Positions 14,915-24,375 are shown, counted from the stretch's first letter. The stretch is DNA of 64,000 nucleotides from JBAZTO01 sp041661865 (GCA_041661865.1 JBAZTO010000017.1:1-64000); one strand, 5' to 3'. Program-made: numbers and translations. The notes: generated from the letters alone by a model not told the origin.

Positions 14915-17116
14915 CTATTCGACGGCGGCGCCCAGGATCAGCGACTTGATTTTCTCGCTGGGCAGATTCATCGCCCCGAGCACCTCAGCCATCGCTTCGC
15001 GAACGCTCATCGGCTCCTTGTCGTTGGCCACCGCGGCAACTATGGCGGCCGCCGTTTGCGAGTCGATCTGATTGCCGAAGCGGCGGAGCGAATCGCTCAG
15101 GAGGCCCAGGACGCCGATCCTGATCTTTTCATCGACGGCCGGGTTGAGGGTCAGGGCCGCCATGGCCTGCTGGGCCTCGGAGGAAGACATCATGGCCAGT
15201 GCCCTGGCCGCGGCCATGCGCACTTCCACGCGGCTGTCGCCCAGGGCGGCGATCAGGGCCTTGCGTGTCTTGGAGATATCGTAAACCGTGTTGCCGGTCT
15301 CGCCCAACCTGGCGATGGCTCCGGCGGCGCGAGCGGCCCACTGGCCGGCCAACTCGTTGTTCATGGCGCCGGCGGCGCCGGCTCGGGCAGCCCGGCCGAC
15401 GGCCTCGGCCACGTCGGCACTGCCGGACTGGTCGCCGGTCAGCACCACCCTCGCGTCGGACTTGAACAGCCGAACCAGGCGTTCCTCGGTGCTGGCGATG
15501 ACGATGGGCACGCCGGCGGAGAACGGGTCGTTACGAAGGCGATCCACCATGCCGGCCGCGAAGGTCGGGTCGCCCAGCACCACCATGTCCACGCCGTTGA
15601 CTTCGCGGATGGCCATCATGGCCTTATCCGCATCGTCCCGCTCGATGACGTCGTAGCCCGAAGACCGCAGGGCGTCCTTCAGCACGTTCCGCCGCTCGCC
15701 CGTGCCGCCGACAAGCAGGGCCTGCCGCAAGCCGGTCTGGCGGAGCATCTCGTTAAAGACAACCATGACCGTTTCGTCGCCCTTGAACTTCTTCTGGGGC
15801 AGCGCGTTGGCCAGGGCCACCGCGGCGAGGTAGCGGACCTCGCGCTGGGCGTTGGTCAGGGCGGCCACCAGCGGGGAAGCCGAGGGCCCCTCAATCAGGC
15901 TCGCGGCGCCGGCGGTCTTGGATAGCGCCTCGATGGCCCGCAACGCCACGCCCGAGTCACCGTCCTTCAACGCCCTGCCCAGCACGTCCTGCATGAACCT
16001 GGCGCTGCCGGCCAGCGCGTAGAAGCTGGCGGGCGGCTGACCCGGCGACTGGGTCGGGTCGCTCACGCCGGCGGGGGTGTCAATATCCTTCTTGATCCTG
16101 GCCGCCAGCCACAGCGAGACGGCGGGCTGGAAATTCCCATCCGCCTTCAGCGCCAGCCTGGCGAACCTCATGGCGTACACGTCGCCGAAGATGGCCCGGG
16201 GCACGGCAATGGACTCCAGCCCCAGCCCCTCGCGCCAGAACCACACATTGGCGGTGGCCGCGTTGGCATCGGGCATCACCGATTCCTTCTGATAGTAGTA
16301 CTTCTCCGCCAGCTCGTAGTAGAGCGAGGCCACCGGCTTGCTCACTGCATCCCTGCCGCCGCAGGCCAGCAAGGCCGCCATCGCGATCTCTCGCGTCCGG
16401 GGCAGAACGTCCTTGCGCTCGGTCAGCGCCTTCAACGCCGCAGCCGACTCAGGGTAGTGAATCTTGCCCAGCGCATCGGCAACGATCTCCTGCAGGCGAG
16501 CGTCGTTGCTGGCCAAGGCCTCGGTCAGGGGCCTGATGGCCGCTTTGCCCAGCCGCGGCAACACATTGGTGATACGCTCGGCCAGGCTGGGCGGCGTGGA
16601 GGAGTCCATCAGCTTCTGCACCAGTTGCGGCACGGCGTACTCGCCGCTCTCGACCAGCCGGCCGGCCCCGATCTCGTAGGCCCGCAGGTTCTTGGGGAGC
16701 ATCGCGATGGAATTGGCGATCTGGTTGGGGTCGCTGCGCTCGGCCTTGTAGCCCGACTCGATCTTCACGCGAATCTGATCGATGATCGGCGCGGCGTCCT
16801 TGAGATTCTTCGACCCGCGTGTCAGGGTCATGTCCAGGTTCTCTTCCTTCACCGACAGCAGGTAGATGTCGCGGTCGGAAGCCCCCGATTCGAGCAGGGC
16901 CTTGCCGTTGCTGATGACCAGCTCGGCCCGGGCGACCTTGATGCCGTGAATAAAGTTGTCCCACAGATCGCTCAACTCGGGGCTGGGCGCGGAGGCAGCC
17001 GTCGGCGCCACAGCCTGCGCGGACAGCCGAGCGGGATTGGCCCCGGCCAGCATCGCCGCCACAACCGCCGCCACAAAGAACAACCTCCCGGTCCATCGCT
17101 TCTGTTGTAGTGTCAC
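14915..17116 (-). CDS. Exported HEAT-repeat protein with degenerate receiver-like domain
   Basis: 733 residues from GTG 17116, chosen because GGAG lies eight bases upstream and the product then begins with a clean signal peptide (TLQQKRWTGRLFFVAAVVAA...LSAQA). HEAT-like helix pairs fill about residues 165-270 and 370-450, and again at the C-terminus (ALIAALGDSRVEVRMAAARA). Between them (about 465-580), QALLVGGTGERRNVLKDALR and VDMVVLGDPTFAAG resemble a response-regulator receiver fold, but the phosphoacceptor Asp region is altered and the domain would be outside the cytoplasm. The function is unknown; it is probably a protein-interaction scaffold. Confidence 0.65.
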   Translation of the reverse strand: MTLQQKRWTGRLFFVAAVVAAMLAGANPARLSAQAVAPTAASAPSPELSDLWDNFIHGIKVARAELVISNGKALLESGASDRDIYLLSVKEENLDMTLTRGSKNLKDAAPIIDQIRVKIESGYKAERSDPNQIANSIAMLPKNLRAYEIGAGRLVESGEYAVPQLVQKLMDSSTPPSLAERITNVLPRLGKAAIRPLTEALASNDARLQEIVADALGKIHYPESAAALKALTERKDVLPRTREIAMAALLACGGRDAVSKPVASLYYELAEKYYYQKESVMPDANAATANVWFWREGLGLESIAVPRAIFGDVYAMRFARLALKADGNFQPAVSLWLAARIKKDIDTPAGVSDPTQSPGQPPASFYALAGSARFMQDVLGRALKDGDSGVALRAIEALSKTAGAASLIEGPSASPLVAALTNAQREVRYLAAVALANALPQKKFKGDETVMVVFNEMLRQTGLRQALLVGGTGERRNVLKDALRSSGYDVIERDDADKAMMAIREVNGVDMVVLGDPTFAAGMVDRLRNDPFSAGVPIVIASTEERLVRLFKSDARVVLTGDQSGSADVAEAVGRAARAGAAGAMNNELAGQWAARAAGAIARLGETGNTVYDISKTRKALIAALGDSRVEVRMAAARALAMMSSSEAQQAMAALTLNPAVDEKIRIGVLGLLSDSLRRFGNQIDSQTAAAIVAAVANDKEPMSVREAMAEVLGAMNLPSEKIKSLILGAAVE

Positions 17117-17384
17117 GATACGATCTCCAAGGTCGCTAACGACCACATCGGCCGTGGGTTCTGGGGATTCCAATACCCGATAAAGCATCCCGAATGCGGC
17201 AGCGTCCGGCTGATATTACACCGGTCTCTGCCCTCCGGTGCGATTATAGATTACCCCCGCAACGTGTCAACAAAATAGGGCTTACGCCGCGGAGGAGAGC
17301 TGGTCGGTTAGTCGGTTGACCCGCTGTGTCGCCCGCCATCGAGATTGCATTGGCCGGCCGGGGGAGATAAACTCTTCGGCCACT

Positions 17385-18605
17385 ATGACCCACTTGACAG
17401 ATAAGGACTTGCAGGATCAGACGCTGCTGCTGAGCCGGGGGTGCGAGGCCCTCTACACTCAGCCGGAACTGATGGCCCGTCTCAAGAGCGCCGCAGCCGC
17501 CGGCCGACAACTCCGCATCAAATACGGCATGGACCCCACCGCGCCGGACATCCACCTGGGCCACACCGTCCAGCTGCGAACGATCCGGCGGTTCCAGGAC
17601 CTGGGCCACCGGGCCGTCCTGATCATCGGCGACTACACCGCCCGCGTCGGCGACCCCAGCGGGGCCAACAAGACCCGCCCCATCCTGACGCCCGAGCAGA
17701 TCGAGCTCAACGCCGCCACCTACATGCAGCAGGCCGGCAAGGTGCTGGACACCTCCAGCGACAAGCTCGAAATCCGCCGCAACAGCGAGTGGCTGGGCCA
17801 GTGGACCTTCGCCGACATCCTCAACGTGGCCTCCCAGATGACCGTCGCGCGAATGATGGAACGCGACACCTTCGAGATTCGCTACAAGGCCAATGCTCCC
17901 ATCGGCCTGCACGAGTTCCTCTACCCGCTGATGCAGGGCTACGACAGCATCTGCGTCCAGGCCGACGTCGAGATGGGCGGCAGCGACCAGACCTTCAATT
18001 GCCTGGTCGGCCGGCAGTTCCAGGAAAACGCCGGCCAGCCGCCGCAGATCGTCCTGATCACGCCGATCCTGGTCGGGCTCGACGGCGTGATGAAGATGAG
18101 CAAGTCCAAGGGCAACTACATCGGCATCACCGAGTGCCCGCGCGACATGTTCGGCAAGGTCATGTCCATCCCCGACGCGATGATGGACAACTACTTCACG
18201 CTGCTGACCGACCTGCCCCGCGCGCAGATCGCCGAACTGATCGACCCGGCCAGGACGCACCCGCGGCAGGCCAAGGCGACGCTGGGCAGGATGATCGTCG
18301 CCCAATACCACGGCGCCGCCGCCGGCGAGGCTGCCTCCGAGGAGTTCGACCGCATTTTCGCGGCCAAGGGCAAGCCCGACCAGATGCCCGAGATCGCCGT
18401 CGCGTCAGCCGAGATGAACATCGTCGAACTGGTCTGCCAGGCGGGCTTTGCCGCCTCCAAGGGCGAGGCGCGGCGCCTGGTCGGCCAGAACGCCGTCAGT
18501 CTCGACGACCGCAAGATCACCAGCATCGAAGAGAGCGTCAAACTCGCCGGCGGCATGGTCCTCCAGGTGGGCAAGCGCCGCTTCGGAAAAATCGTAGTGA
18601 AATGA
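17385..18605 (+). CDS. tyrS: Tyrosyl-tRNA synthetase
   Basis: 406 residues from ATG 17385. Class I synthetase: the HIGH-type motif is in PTAPDIHLGHTVQLR, the tyrosine-binding region in IGDYTARVGDPSG, and the KMSKS loop in DGVMKMSKSKGNYIG. The C-terminal 60 residues are an S4 RNA-binding domain (GEARRLVGQNAVSLDDRKI). The HLGH and KMSKS forms match the TyrZ-type subgroup rather than the E. coli type, which is a judgement from memory. No obvious Shine-Dalgarno site immediately precedes the start. Confidence 0.94.
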   Translation: MTHLTDKDLQDQTLLLSRGCEALYTQPELMARLKSAAAAGRQLRIKYGMDPTAPDIHLGHTVQLRTIRRFQDLGHRAVLIIGDYTARVGDPSGANKTRPILTPEQIELNAATYMQQAGKVLDTSSDKLEIRRNSEWLGQWTFADILNVASQMTVARMMERDTFEIRYKANAPIGLHEFLYPLMQGYDSICVQADVEMGGSDQTFNCLVGRQFQENAGQPPQIVLITPILVGLDGVMKMSKSKGNYIGITECPRDMFGKVMSIPDAMMDNYFTLLTDLPRAQIAELIDPARTHPRQAKATLGRMIVAQYHGAAAGEAASEEFDRIFAAKGKPDQMPEIAVASAEMNIVELVCQAGFAASKGEARRLVGQNAVSLDDRKITSIEESVKLAGGMVLQVGKRRFGKIVVK

Positions 18606-18660
18606 TCCATCGCATATATTTTTATCCTCCTGCCAGGCAGGAACGAAAGGAATCGCTGAA

Positions 18661-19389
18661 ATGTCCGACATTCGCGTAACCGTTTGGAACGAGGGCCGGC
18701 ACGAGAAGACCAACCCCGAAGTGGCCAAAATCTACCCCAAGGGCATTCACGGCGCGATCGCCGAGCATCTGGGCGCACAGCCGGGCGTCTCTGTCCGCAC
18801 AGCCGTGCTGGACGATCCCGAGTGCGGCCTGACCGATGAAGTGCTGGCCGCCACCGACGTGCTGACCTGGTGGGGCCACATGGCCCACAAGCATGTCCCC
18901 GACGCCCTCGTCGACAAGGTTCAGCGGCGCGTGCTGGAGGGCATGGGCCTGATCTGCCTGCACAGCGCGCACTACTCCAAGATCTTCAAGCGTCTGATGG
19001 GCACCACCTGCCAGCTCATGTGGCGCGAGGCGGGCGAGCGGGAACTCCTCTGGACGGCCCGGCCGGGGCATCCCATTCTCCAGGGCCTGCCCAACCCGAT
19101 CATCCTTGAACACACCGAGATGTACGGCGAGCCCTTCGACATCCCCGAGCCCGACGAGACGATCCTGATCTCCAGCTTCGCCGGCGGCGAGGTGTTCCGA
19201 AGCGGCGTGACCTACCGGCGCGGCGCGGGCAAGGTCTTCTACTTCCGCCCCGGCCACGAGACCTACCCCATCTTCCATGATGCCAACGTCCAACGCCTCT
19301 TGGCCAATGCCGTCCGCTGGGCTGCACCCACCGGATCCATGGCGATCGAATGCCCCAGGCGTGACATGGGATGGTTTGAAAAGAAGTAG
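18661..19389 (+). CDS. ThuA-like domain protein
   Basis: 242 residues, a single ThuA (trehalose utilisation) domain with a class I glutamine amidotransferase-like fold. VTVWNEGRHEK, LTWWGHMAHKHV, GLICLHSAHYSK and FYFRPGHETYPIFHD are the conserved blocks. GAGKVFYFRPGHE is typical of the family in planctomycetes. A role in sugar metabolism or in keto-disaccharide chemistry has been proposed for relatives, but the reaction is not known here. AAAGGAAT precedes the ATG, and it is 55 bases downstream of tyrS, possibly cotranscribed. Confidence 0.85.
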   Translation: MSDIRVTVWNEGRHEKTNPEVAKIYPKGIHGAIAEHLGAQPGVSVRTAVLDDPECGLTDEVLAATDVLTWWGHMAHKHVPDALVDKVQRRVLEGMGLICLHSAHYSKIFKRLMGTTCQLMWREAGERELLWTARPGHPILQGLPNPIILEHTEMYGEPFDIPEPDETILISSFAGGEVFRSGVTYRRGAGKVFYFRPGHETYPIFHDANVQRLLANAVRWAAPTGSMAIECPRRDMGWFEKK

Positions 19390-19437
19390 CCACCGGCAGA
19401 AGGGACCAGGGACTTGGAACCAGGGACCAATGGTCTT

Positions 19438-19612
19438 ACTAGCCGCGAGCGCAAAGCGAGCGGAAAGAAGAGGGCAAGAGGCAAAAGGGAAGAGGCAAGA
19501 GGGAAGAAGGTGGCGGGCAGATGTGTACTTCGCACTACGCACTTCGCACTTTGCACAGGCAAGAGGGAATAGGAACCGGCGGTTTCACTAGCCGCGAGCG
19601 CAAAGCGAGCGG
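19438..19612 (+). repeat. Repeat family C direct pair with a family B copy between
   Basis: ACTAGCCGCGAGCGCAAAGC followed by GAGCGG occurs at 19438-19463 and again at 19587-19612 in the same orientation. Each copy is a near palindrome (CCGC...GCGG). Between them are purine-rich GGGAAGAGGCAAGAGG runs and a family B segment (19528-19553, CTTCGCACTACGCACTTCGC). The gap 19390-19653 has no gene. Confidence 0.65.
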
Positions 19613-19653
19613 GAACTTCCTCGGTGCCGCCTCCAAGAGTGCCTGGGGCGCGA

Positions 19654-20796
19654 TCATCCCGTCAGCGATGCGACCCGCCGACCGTATCGCGCCAACTTCG
19701 CGGGGGAAATCTCCACGCCCAGGCCCCGGCCTTCCAGCGGCTTGAGCCTGCCTCCGTAACCGAACCGCAGCGACCTCCCCGCCAGGTCGTCGCCCATCAG
19801 GAACCGCCCATAGTTGCCCTCGACGAATCGCGGCGGCGGCGACAGTTGCAGCAGCCGCCTCTGGGCCGCCGAGAGGATGCTGCTCTCGCCGACCATGCAG
19901 CCGAGGACGAACGGCACGCCGTTATCGGCAGCCAGTCTGGCCAGCGCCAGGCTGCGCCGCAGCCCGCCGTTCTTGGACAGGCGGATGTTCCACCAGACCT
20001 TCGCCCCCGCCGTCAGCAGATCGCGTGCGTCGGCCTCGCTCAGCAGCGACTCATCGGCCATCAGCGGCAACGGGCAACGCCGGGCCAACTCCGCCAGCCC
20101 CTTCGCGCCGCAATAGACCGGCTGCTCCACCACGCAGACGCCCAGTTGCCCCAGCCGCTCCGCCTTGGCCGGCGTGTCGGCTGCGGTCCACCCGCCGTTG
20201 ATGTCCACCCGCAGGCTGCACCGCCCCGCCGCCAACGCCCTGCCCAGTTGCCCCGCCACTGCCGCCAGATTGGCCTGATCCACCTCCGGCGAGAAACCGA
20301 GCTTGAGCTTGAAGTCCCGCAGGCCGAACCATCGCATCAGCCGCAGCTTGCGGGCCGTCTTGCGCGGATCGGACGAGCCGAGCACGCCGGTGGCCCGCGC
20401 GACGATACGCGCCGACAGGCCGCCCCCGCCCAGCCTGGCCCAGCCGCCGTGATCGAGCATCGCGTCGGCCAAGGCCAACTCCATCGCGCACGCAGCCGCG
20501 TTGATGCATCGCTGCCCGGGCGCGGCGATCGACAAGACGGGAAATTCTCCGCCTGAAAGGTCCGCCACCGCCACCGCCGGCCAGAACAGCGACTCCAGGT
20601 CCGCCGCCACCGTATCGAGTGTCTCGCCCGTGACGTAGCTTCGCGGCAGCGTCTCGCCCCAGCCGCATCGGCCGTCGGAAAGCTCCACGCGCGTCACGAT
20701 CGCCTCGGCCAGGTCGCGCCGGGCCGCGGCATGCTCAAAGCCCCGCATCGGGATCGCCGTGCGAAAGATGTCCAGTTTGACCGCTCGTAAGCCCAC
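19654..20796 (-). CDS. Enolase-superfamily (muconate-lactonising/dipeptide epimerase-like) protein
   Basis: 380 residues from GTG 20796, with GAGGAC upstream. A GTG at 20817 is possible but lacks a site. N-terminal capping domain, then a modified TIM barrel: the KxK base in DFKLKLGF, metal ligands in RVDINGGW, VVEQPV and LMADESLL, and a C-terminal strand near VPFVLGCMVGESSILSAAQ. These mark the muconate-lactonising subgroup, which includes dipeptide epimerases and O-succinylbenzoate synthases. Substrate not assignable. Confidence 0.8.
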   Translation of the reverse strand: MGLRAVKLDIFRTAIPMRGFEHAAARRDLAEAIVTRVELSDGRCGWGETLPRSYVTGETLDTVAADLESLFWPAVAVADLSGGEFPVLSIAAPGQRCINAAACAMELALADAMLDHGGWARLGGGGLSARIVARATGVLGSSDPRKTARKLRLMRWFGLRDFKLKLGFSPEVDQANLAAVAGQLGRALAAGRCSLRVDINGGWTAADTPAKAERLGQLGVCVVEQPVYCGAKGLAELARRCPLPLMADESLLSEADARDLLTAGAKVWWNIRLSKNGGLRRSLALARLAADNGVPFVLGCMVGESSILSAAQRRLLQLSPPPRFVEGNYGRFLMGDDLAGRSLRFGYGGRLKPLEGRGLGVEISPAKLARYGRRVASLTG

Positions 20797-20907
20797 GTGT
20801 GTCGTCCTCAGGGCCACGAGTTTACGCCGCCGCCCGCGCGGGTGTCAAAGGTCAGAACTTTTTGGAGGCCTCGCCGCGGATGATTTGCACTCCGCGGGCA
20901 AATCCGC

Positions 20908-20936
20908 TTGACCGCTCCGCCGACGATCGTTACTAT
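20908..20936 (+). promoter_or_regulatory. Sigma70-type promoter for tRNA-Glu
   Basis: TTGACC (20908-20913), 17-base spacer, TACTAT (20931-20936). Predicted start near 20943, about 85 bases before the tRNA. Same layout as the tRNA-Ser promoter. Confidence 0.55.
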
Positions 20937-21027
20937 TCCCCCACCTGCCATATGGCAGGAAAGCTTCAGGATTGCCGCTTCGTGCGGACTAGGCCCTGCA
21001 AGCAGACTTTGAGTTGTCGATGGCAAT

Positions 21028-21100
21028 GCCCCCATCGTCTAGTGGCCTAGGATATCAGGTTCTCATCCTGGAGACAGGGGTTCGACTCCCCTTGGGGGTA
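21028..21100 (+). tRNA. tRNA-Glu(CTC)
   Basis: Acceptor GCCCCCA pairs with TGGGGGT (the first pair is G-U). Anticodon stem TCAGG/CCTGG with loop TTCTCAT gives CTC. T arm AGGGGTTCGACTCCCCT. CCA not encoded. Confidence 0.93.
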
Positions 21101-21107
21101 TTAGCTA

Positions 21108-21143
21108 GCGGCCCGGTGCCAACGCACTGGGCCGCACTTTTTT
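21108..21143 (+). terminator. Terminator after tRNA-Glu
   Basis: GCGGCCCGGTGC (21108-21119) pairs with GCACTGGGCCGC (21124-21135) across a four-base loop, followed by AC and TTTTTT. Confidence 0.85.
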
Positions 21144-21196
21144 GCACCACGCCGCACAAATCGTTTTCAGGCTGATACTTCCCGCCATCATGCGAT

Positions 21197-21352
21197 TTAG
21201 TACCACTCGCCGGAGCGGTTGGAGGCATTGCCGCCGTCCTCGGCGACGACGAACCGGACCTGGGGGACTTGCGACCAGAACTTCGTGATGCACCAGCAGT
21301 CGGGACAGACAGTCGGGACGGGACTTGCCCATTGCCATCGGTAAGGCGAAAC
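21197..21352 (-). other. Possible remnant of a coding sequence
   Basis: On the minus strand an open frame without a usable start ends at TAA 21199-21197 and reads, in part, CPDCWCITKFWSQVPQVRF and VVAEDGGNASNRSGEWY. The Cys-rich start and polar end look protein-like, but there is no ATG, GTG or TTG at its head, so it may be a decayed gene end. Nothing else is seen in 21144-21405. Confidence 0.2.
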
Positions 21353-21405
21353 CTATAATGGCAACGATTGTCTTTGTTGACGGCGACTAACGCCCAAGGG
21401 ACTCG

Positions 21406-22950
21406 ATGCTGCGATTCGATGTTTACACCGATGGAGCACCCGCCACCGAGGTGGACTTGTCCGGGGCCTATCTCTTCGGCCAGGACGGCATTCCGATGCG
21501 CGCCGACCTGACCTTCGACGAGGGGCAGATCCTGTGCATCAAGCGGGTTGCCGGCGCCAGCGGGCTGTCGCTGCTATGGCAGGCCGGCGAGGCGGGGCGA
21601 ATCCTCCTGCCCACCTGCCGCCTGAGCGAACGGGACAAGCCCTACAACCTCAACGTCGAGATGGCCCGTGCCCAGATGATGCGTATCGCCCAGAAACGCG
21701 AGGACTGGGGGCTGTTCGACTACCCCGACGCCGAGGCGATCAACGCCGAGTTCGACGTCGTCCGCGGCAAGTTCATCGAGGCCCTGAAGGCCTCCGACGA
21801 CGGCGCCACCGCGGCGGAACTGGCCGACGAGGCACTGGCCGAGGGAATCATCCTGGGCGAAAGGATCGCCCTGTTCCACGCCGACATCTTCATCGCCCGC
21901 AAGAAGGCCGCCGGACCGTCGGCCCTGCGGACCACCTTCGGCTGCGGCGCCGACCTGGCCACCGGCAACGACGCCACGCTCGAACGCTTCCGCGAAACCT
22001 TCGACTTCATGGTCATCCCCATGCCGTGGAAGCACATCGAGCCCAAGGAACGCCAGTACGATTATGCCCGCATCGACGGCTGGATCACCTGGGCCGCCCG
22101 CAACAAGAAGATGGTCCACGCCGGCCCGCTGCTGAGTTTCGAGTCCGGCGACCTGCCCGACTGGCTCTACCTGTGGGAGAACGACTACGACGCCCTGCGC
22201 GACATGGCCTACGAGCACATCCAGCGCACGGTCAAACGCTACGAGCGCGGCGTGCATGTGTGGCGGGTCGTCTGCGGACTTCACGCCTACAACAACTTCA
22301 ATCTCAGCTTCGAGCAGCTCATGGAACTGACCCGAATGAGCTGCCAGACGGTCAAGAAACTCGTGCCCCGCAGCCAGGTACTCATCGACCTGGTCATGCC
22401 CTGGAGCGAGTACTACGCGCGGAACCCCAAGTCCATTCCGCCCCTGCTCTATGCCGACATGGCCGTGCAGAGCGGGGTGAAGTTCGATGCCTTCGGCGTC
22501 CAGATCTGCATGGGCGCGCCGGTGGACGGCTATTACCTGCGCGACCTGCTCCAGATTAGCGCGATGCTGGACGAGTTCGTGGGCTTCGGCAAGCCGCTGC
22601 ACATCACCGCCTGCCAGGTGCCCTCCGACGTCGCGGTCGATCCGCAGGATGCCTGGTCAGGCCAGGCCGCGCCCAGCCGCGGCGGATGCTGGCATGTGCC
22701 CTGGTCACCGCGACTCCAGGCGGAGTGGCTCCAGGCCTTCTACCGCATCAGCATGTCCAAACCGTTCGTGGAGTCGGTCTGCTGGCGGGATCTGTCCGAC
22801 GCCGGCGGACATTTTCTGCCCAACAGCGGACTGTGCGGCAAGGAACTCGAGCCCAAGCTGGCCTACCGCGAACTGCGCAATCTCAAGTCGTACCTGGCGG
22901 CCAGCAAGGTCAGCGTTATCGACCAGCAGCGCCGGCCCAATAACACCTGA
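21406..22950 (+). CDS. GH10-fold protein lacking the xylanase catalytic glutamates
   Basis: 514 residues. The C-terminal two thirds (about 180-490) follow the order of a GH10 endo-xylanase barrel: TFGCGADLATG, FDFMVIPMPWKHIEPKERQ, GPLLSFESGDLPDWLYL and RTVKRYERGVHVWRVVCGL. The site where GH10 enzymes have WDVVNE reads WRVVCGLHAYNN, and the nucleophile site (usually TELD-like) reads HITACQVPSD, so both catalytic Glu residues are missing. The N-terminal 170 residues form a probable beta domain plus helices. There is no signal peptide. It could be a carbohydrate-binding pseudo-enzyme or use other residues. Confidence 0.72.
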   Translation: MLRFDVYTDGAPATEVDLSGAYLFGQDGIPMRADLTFDEGQILCIKRVAGASGLSLLWQAGEAGRILLPTCRLSERDKPYNLNVEMARAQMMRIAQKREDWGLFDYPDAEAINAEFDVVRGKFIEALKASDDGATAAELADEALAEGIILGERIALFHADIFIARKKAAGPSALRTTFGCGADLATGNDATLERFRETFDFMVIPMPWKHIEPKERQYDYARIDGWITWAARNKKMVHAGPLLSFESGDLPDWLYLWENDYDALRDMAYEHIQRTVKRYERGVHVWRVVCGLHAYNNFNLSFEQLMELTRMSCQTVKKLVPRSQVLIDLVMPWSEYYARNPKSIPPLLYADMAVQSGVKFDAFGVQICMGAPVDGYYLRDLLQISAMLDEFVGFGKPLHITACQVPSDVAVDPQDAWSGQAAPSRGGCWHVPWSPRLQAEWLQAFYRISMSKPFVESVCWRDLSDAGGHFLPNSGLCGKELEPKLAYRELRNLKSYLAASKVSVIDQQRRPNNT

Positions 22951-22985
22951 AAGACCGTAACCGGCAGCGTGTCTCGGGGCAGAAT

Positions 22986-23363
22986 ATGATCCTTGGGCAT
23001 TACGATTTCGGCTGGCGAGGGGCCAATGTTCCAGCCCTGGCCTTGCTGGTGTGTATCGCGGCTGCGGGCCTGGCATCGAAGGCGATGAGTCGGTCGGCAA
23101 CCTTCGGAATGGCCGTGCCGGTGGACTCCGCCCGCGTCGGCCAGGCCTGCCAGAAGATCAACCCCAACACTGCCAGCCTCGCCTCGCTGCGCCGCCTCAG
23201 CGGCATCGGGCCGGTCAGGGCGCAGGCCATCGTGGACTACGCCGCCGCCCACCCGGGCAAGGCCTTCGCACGGGCCGAGGACCTGGACGCCGTCAACGGC
23301 CTGGGGCCCGCAGCCGTCGAGCGACTCAAGCCCTATCTGGTCTTCGATGGCGGCGGGAATTGA
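22986..23363 (+). CDS. Membrane-anchored helix-hairpin-helix (ComEA-like) protein
   Basis: 125 residues. One N-terminal membrane segment (about 14-35, ANVPALALLVCIAAAGLAS) is followed by a short linker and a ComEA-type double HhH domain: KINPNTASLASLRRLSGIGP, then FARAEDLDAVNGLGPAAVERLKPYL. Such proteins bind DNA outside the cytoplasmic membrane for uptake or, in some, hold helical structures. It starts 36 bases after the GH10-like gene and could be on the same transcript. Confidence 0.82.
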   Translation: MILGHYDFGWRGANVPALALLVCIAAAGLASKAMSRSATFGMAVPVDSARVGQACQKINPNTASLASLRRLSGIGPVRAQAIVDYAAAHPGKAFARAEDLDAVNGLGPAAVERLKPYLVFDGGGN

Positions 23364-23461
23364 TGACCCCGCTGCCAATCCGGGCCCTGTCGAAGATGAT
23401 GATTTTCGCGGTGTGATAGGTTTGCTGTTGCCTCCCCGCTTCTTACGGACATAATACCGCC

Positions 23462-24211
23462 ATGGCCAAGCAGTCCCAACCGCAACCGCCGACCGAGCGA
23501 GGCAGTCCCTACGCTCGCCTGACGTTGCGGCCGCTGTATTGCCTGGCCTTCATCGCGCCGCTCATGATCTTCTTCCAGATCGGGGCGATGTTCTATCGCA
23601 CCAGCCTGCTGGCGCCCGAGGATCTGGGCAGGCTGCTGGGTTACTTCGGCGCCACCGCCGCCTACCTGCCGCCGCTGTTCATCGTGGCGGTGTTGTTCAT
23701 CCAGCACCTGGCCCACGGGGACAACTGGCAGGTCCGCCCCGGCGTGCTGGCCGGCATGGCCGGAGAGTCGGTGGCGTGGATGGTTCCCCTGGTCGCCATG
23801 AACCTGATGACCGGGAGACTGCTGTCCCAGGCCGCCACGCATGGATCGCTTCAGCATGTTTACCAGCAGATTCTGGTGGCCGTCGGGGCCGGCATTTACG
23901 AGGAGTTTATCTTCCGCCTGGTCTTCATCTCCGTTGTCATGCTGGTGATGGTGGACCTGCTGGGCCTGAAGAAAGAGGCCGTGGCCATCGGCGCCATCCT
24001 GGTGGGCGCTGGCCTGTTCAGTCTGTATCACTTCTCGGGCCGGCAGCTTACTTCCGGCGAGTCATTTCCCTGGGCGGAGTTTGTCTTTCGCACGCTGGCG
24101 GGTGTTTACCTCGGCGGGCTGTACCTCTTCCGCGGATTCGCCATCTCCGTCGGCACGCACACCTTCTTCAACCTCATGGTGATCTGGATGCACGCCAGGG
24201 GCCTGGGATGA
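23462..24211 (+). CDS. CPBP-family intramembrane metalloprotease
   Basis: 249 residues, about seven membrane segments. The three CPBP (Abi) active-site motifs are present in order: EE in GIYEEFIFRLV, His in LFSLYHF, and HxxxN in GTHTFFNLMV. The family includes type II CAAX prenyl endopeptidases and proteases linked to bacteriocin immunity or signalling. The substrate is unknown. No partner gene is adjacent. Confidence 0.87.
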   Translation: MAKQSQPQPPTERGSPYARLTLRPLYCLAFIAPLMIFFQIGAMFYRTSLLAPEDLGRLLGYFGATAAYLPPLFIVAVLFIQHLAHGDNWQVRPGVLAGMAGESVAWMVPLVAMNLMTGRLLSQAATHGSLQHVYQQILVAVGAGIYEEFIFRLVFISVVMLVMVDLLGLKKEAVAIGAILVGAGLFSLYHFSGRQLTSGESFPWAEFVFRTLAGVYLGGLYLFRGFAISVGTHTFFNLMVIWMHARGLG

Positions 24212-24231
24212 AGCCCAGGGTCAACTCGCCC

Positions 24232-24265
24232 CATCGGCATAGGTAAGCCCTCGCGGGCTGTCCCT
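24232..24265 (+). repeat. Dispersed repeat family D, copy 2
   Basis: Identical over 34 bases to 14762-14795 (CATCGGCATAGGTAAGCCCT and onward). It lies directly after the CPBP gene. Confidence 0.65.
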
Positions 24266-24375
24266 GCCCGTGACGTGCAACATATCTCACGCGACAGGGT
24301 ATCCCAGGCCCAAGCCAAGAAAGTGTGCTTTTTCGGCGCAAGTGTAACGCATAAAATCGGGCCAGATTCTGGCGC

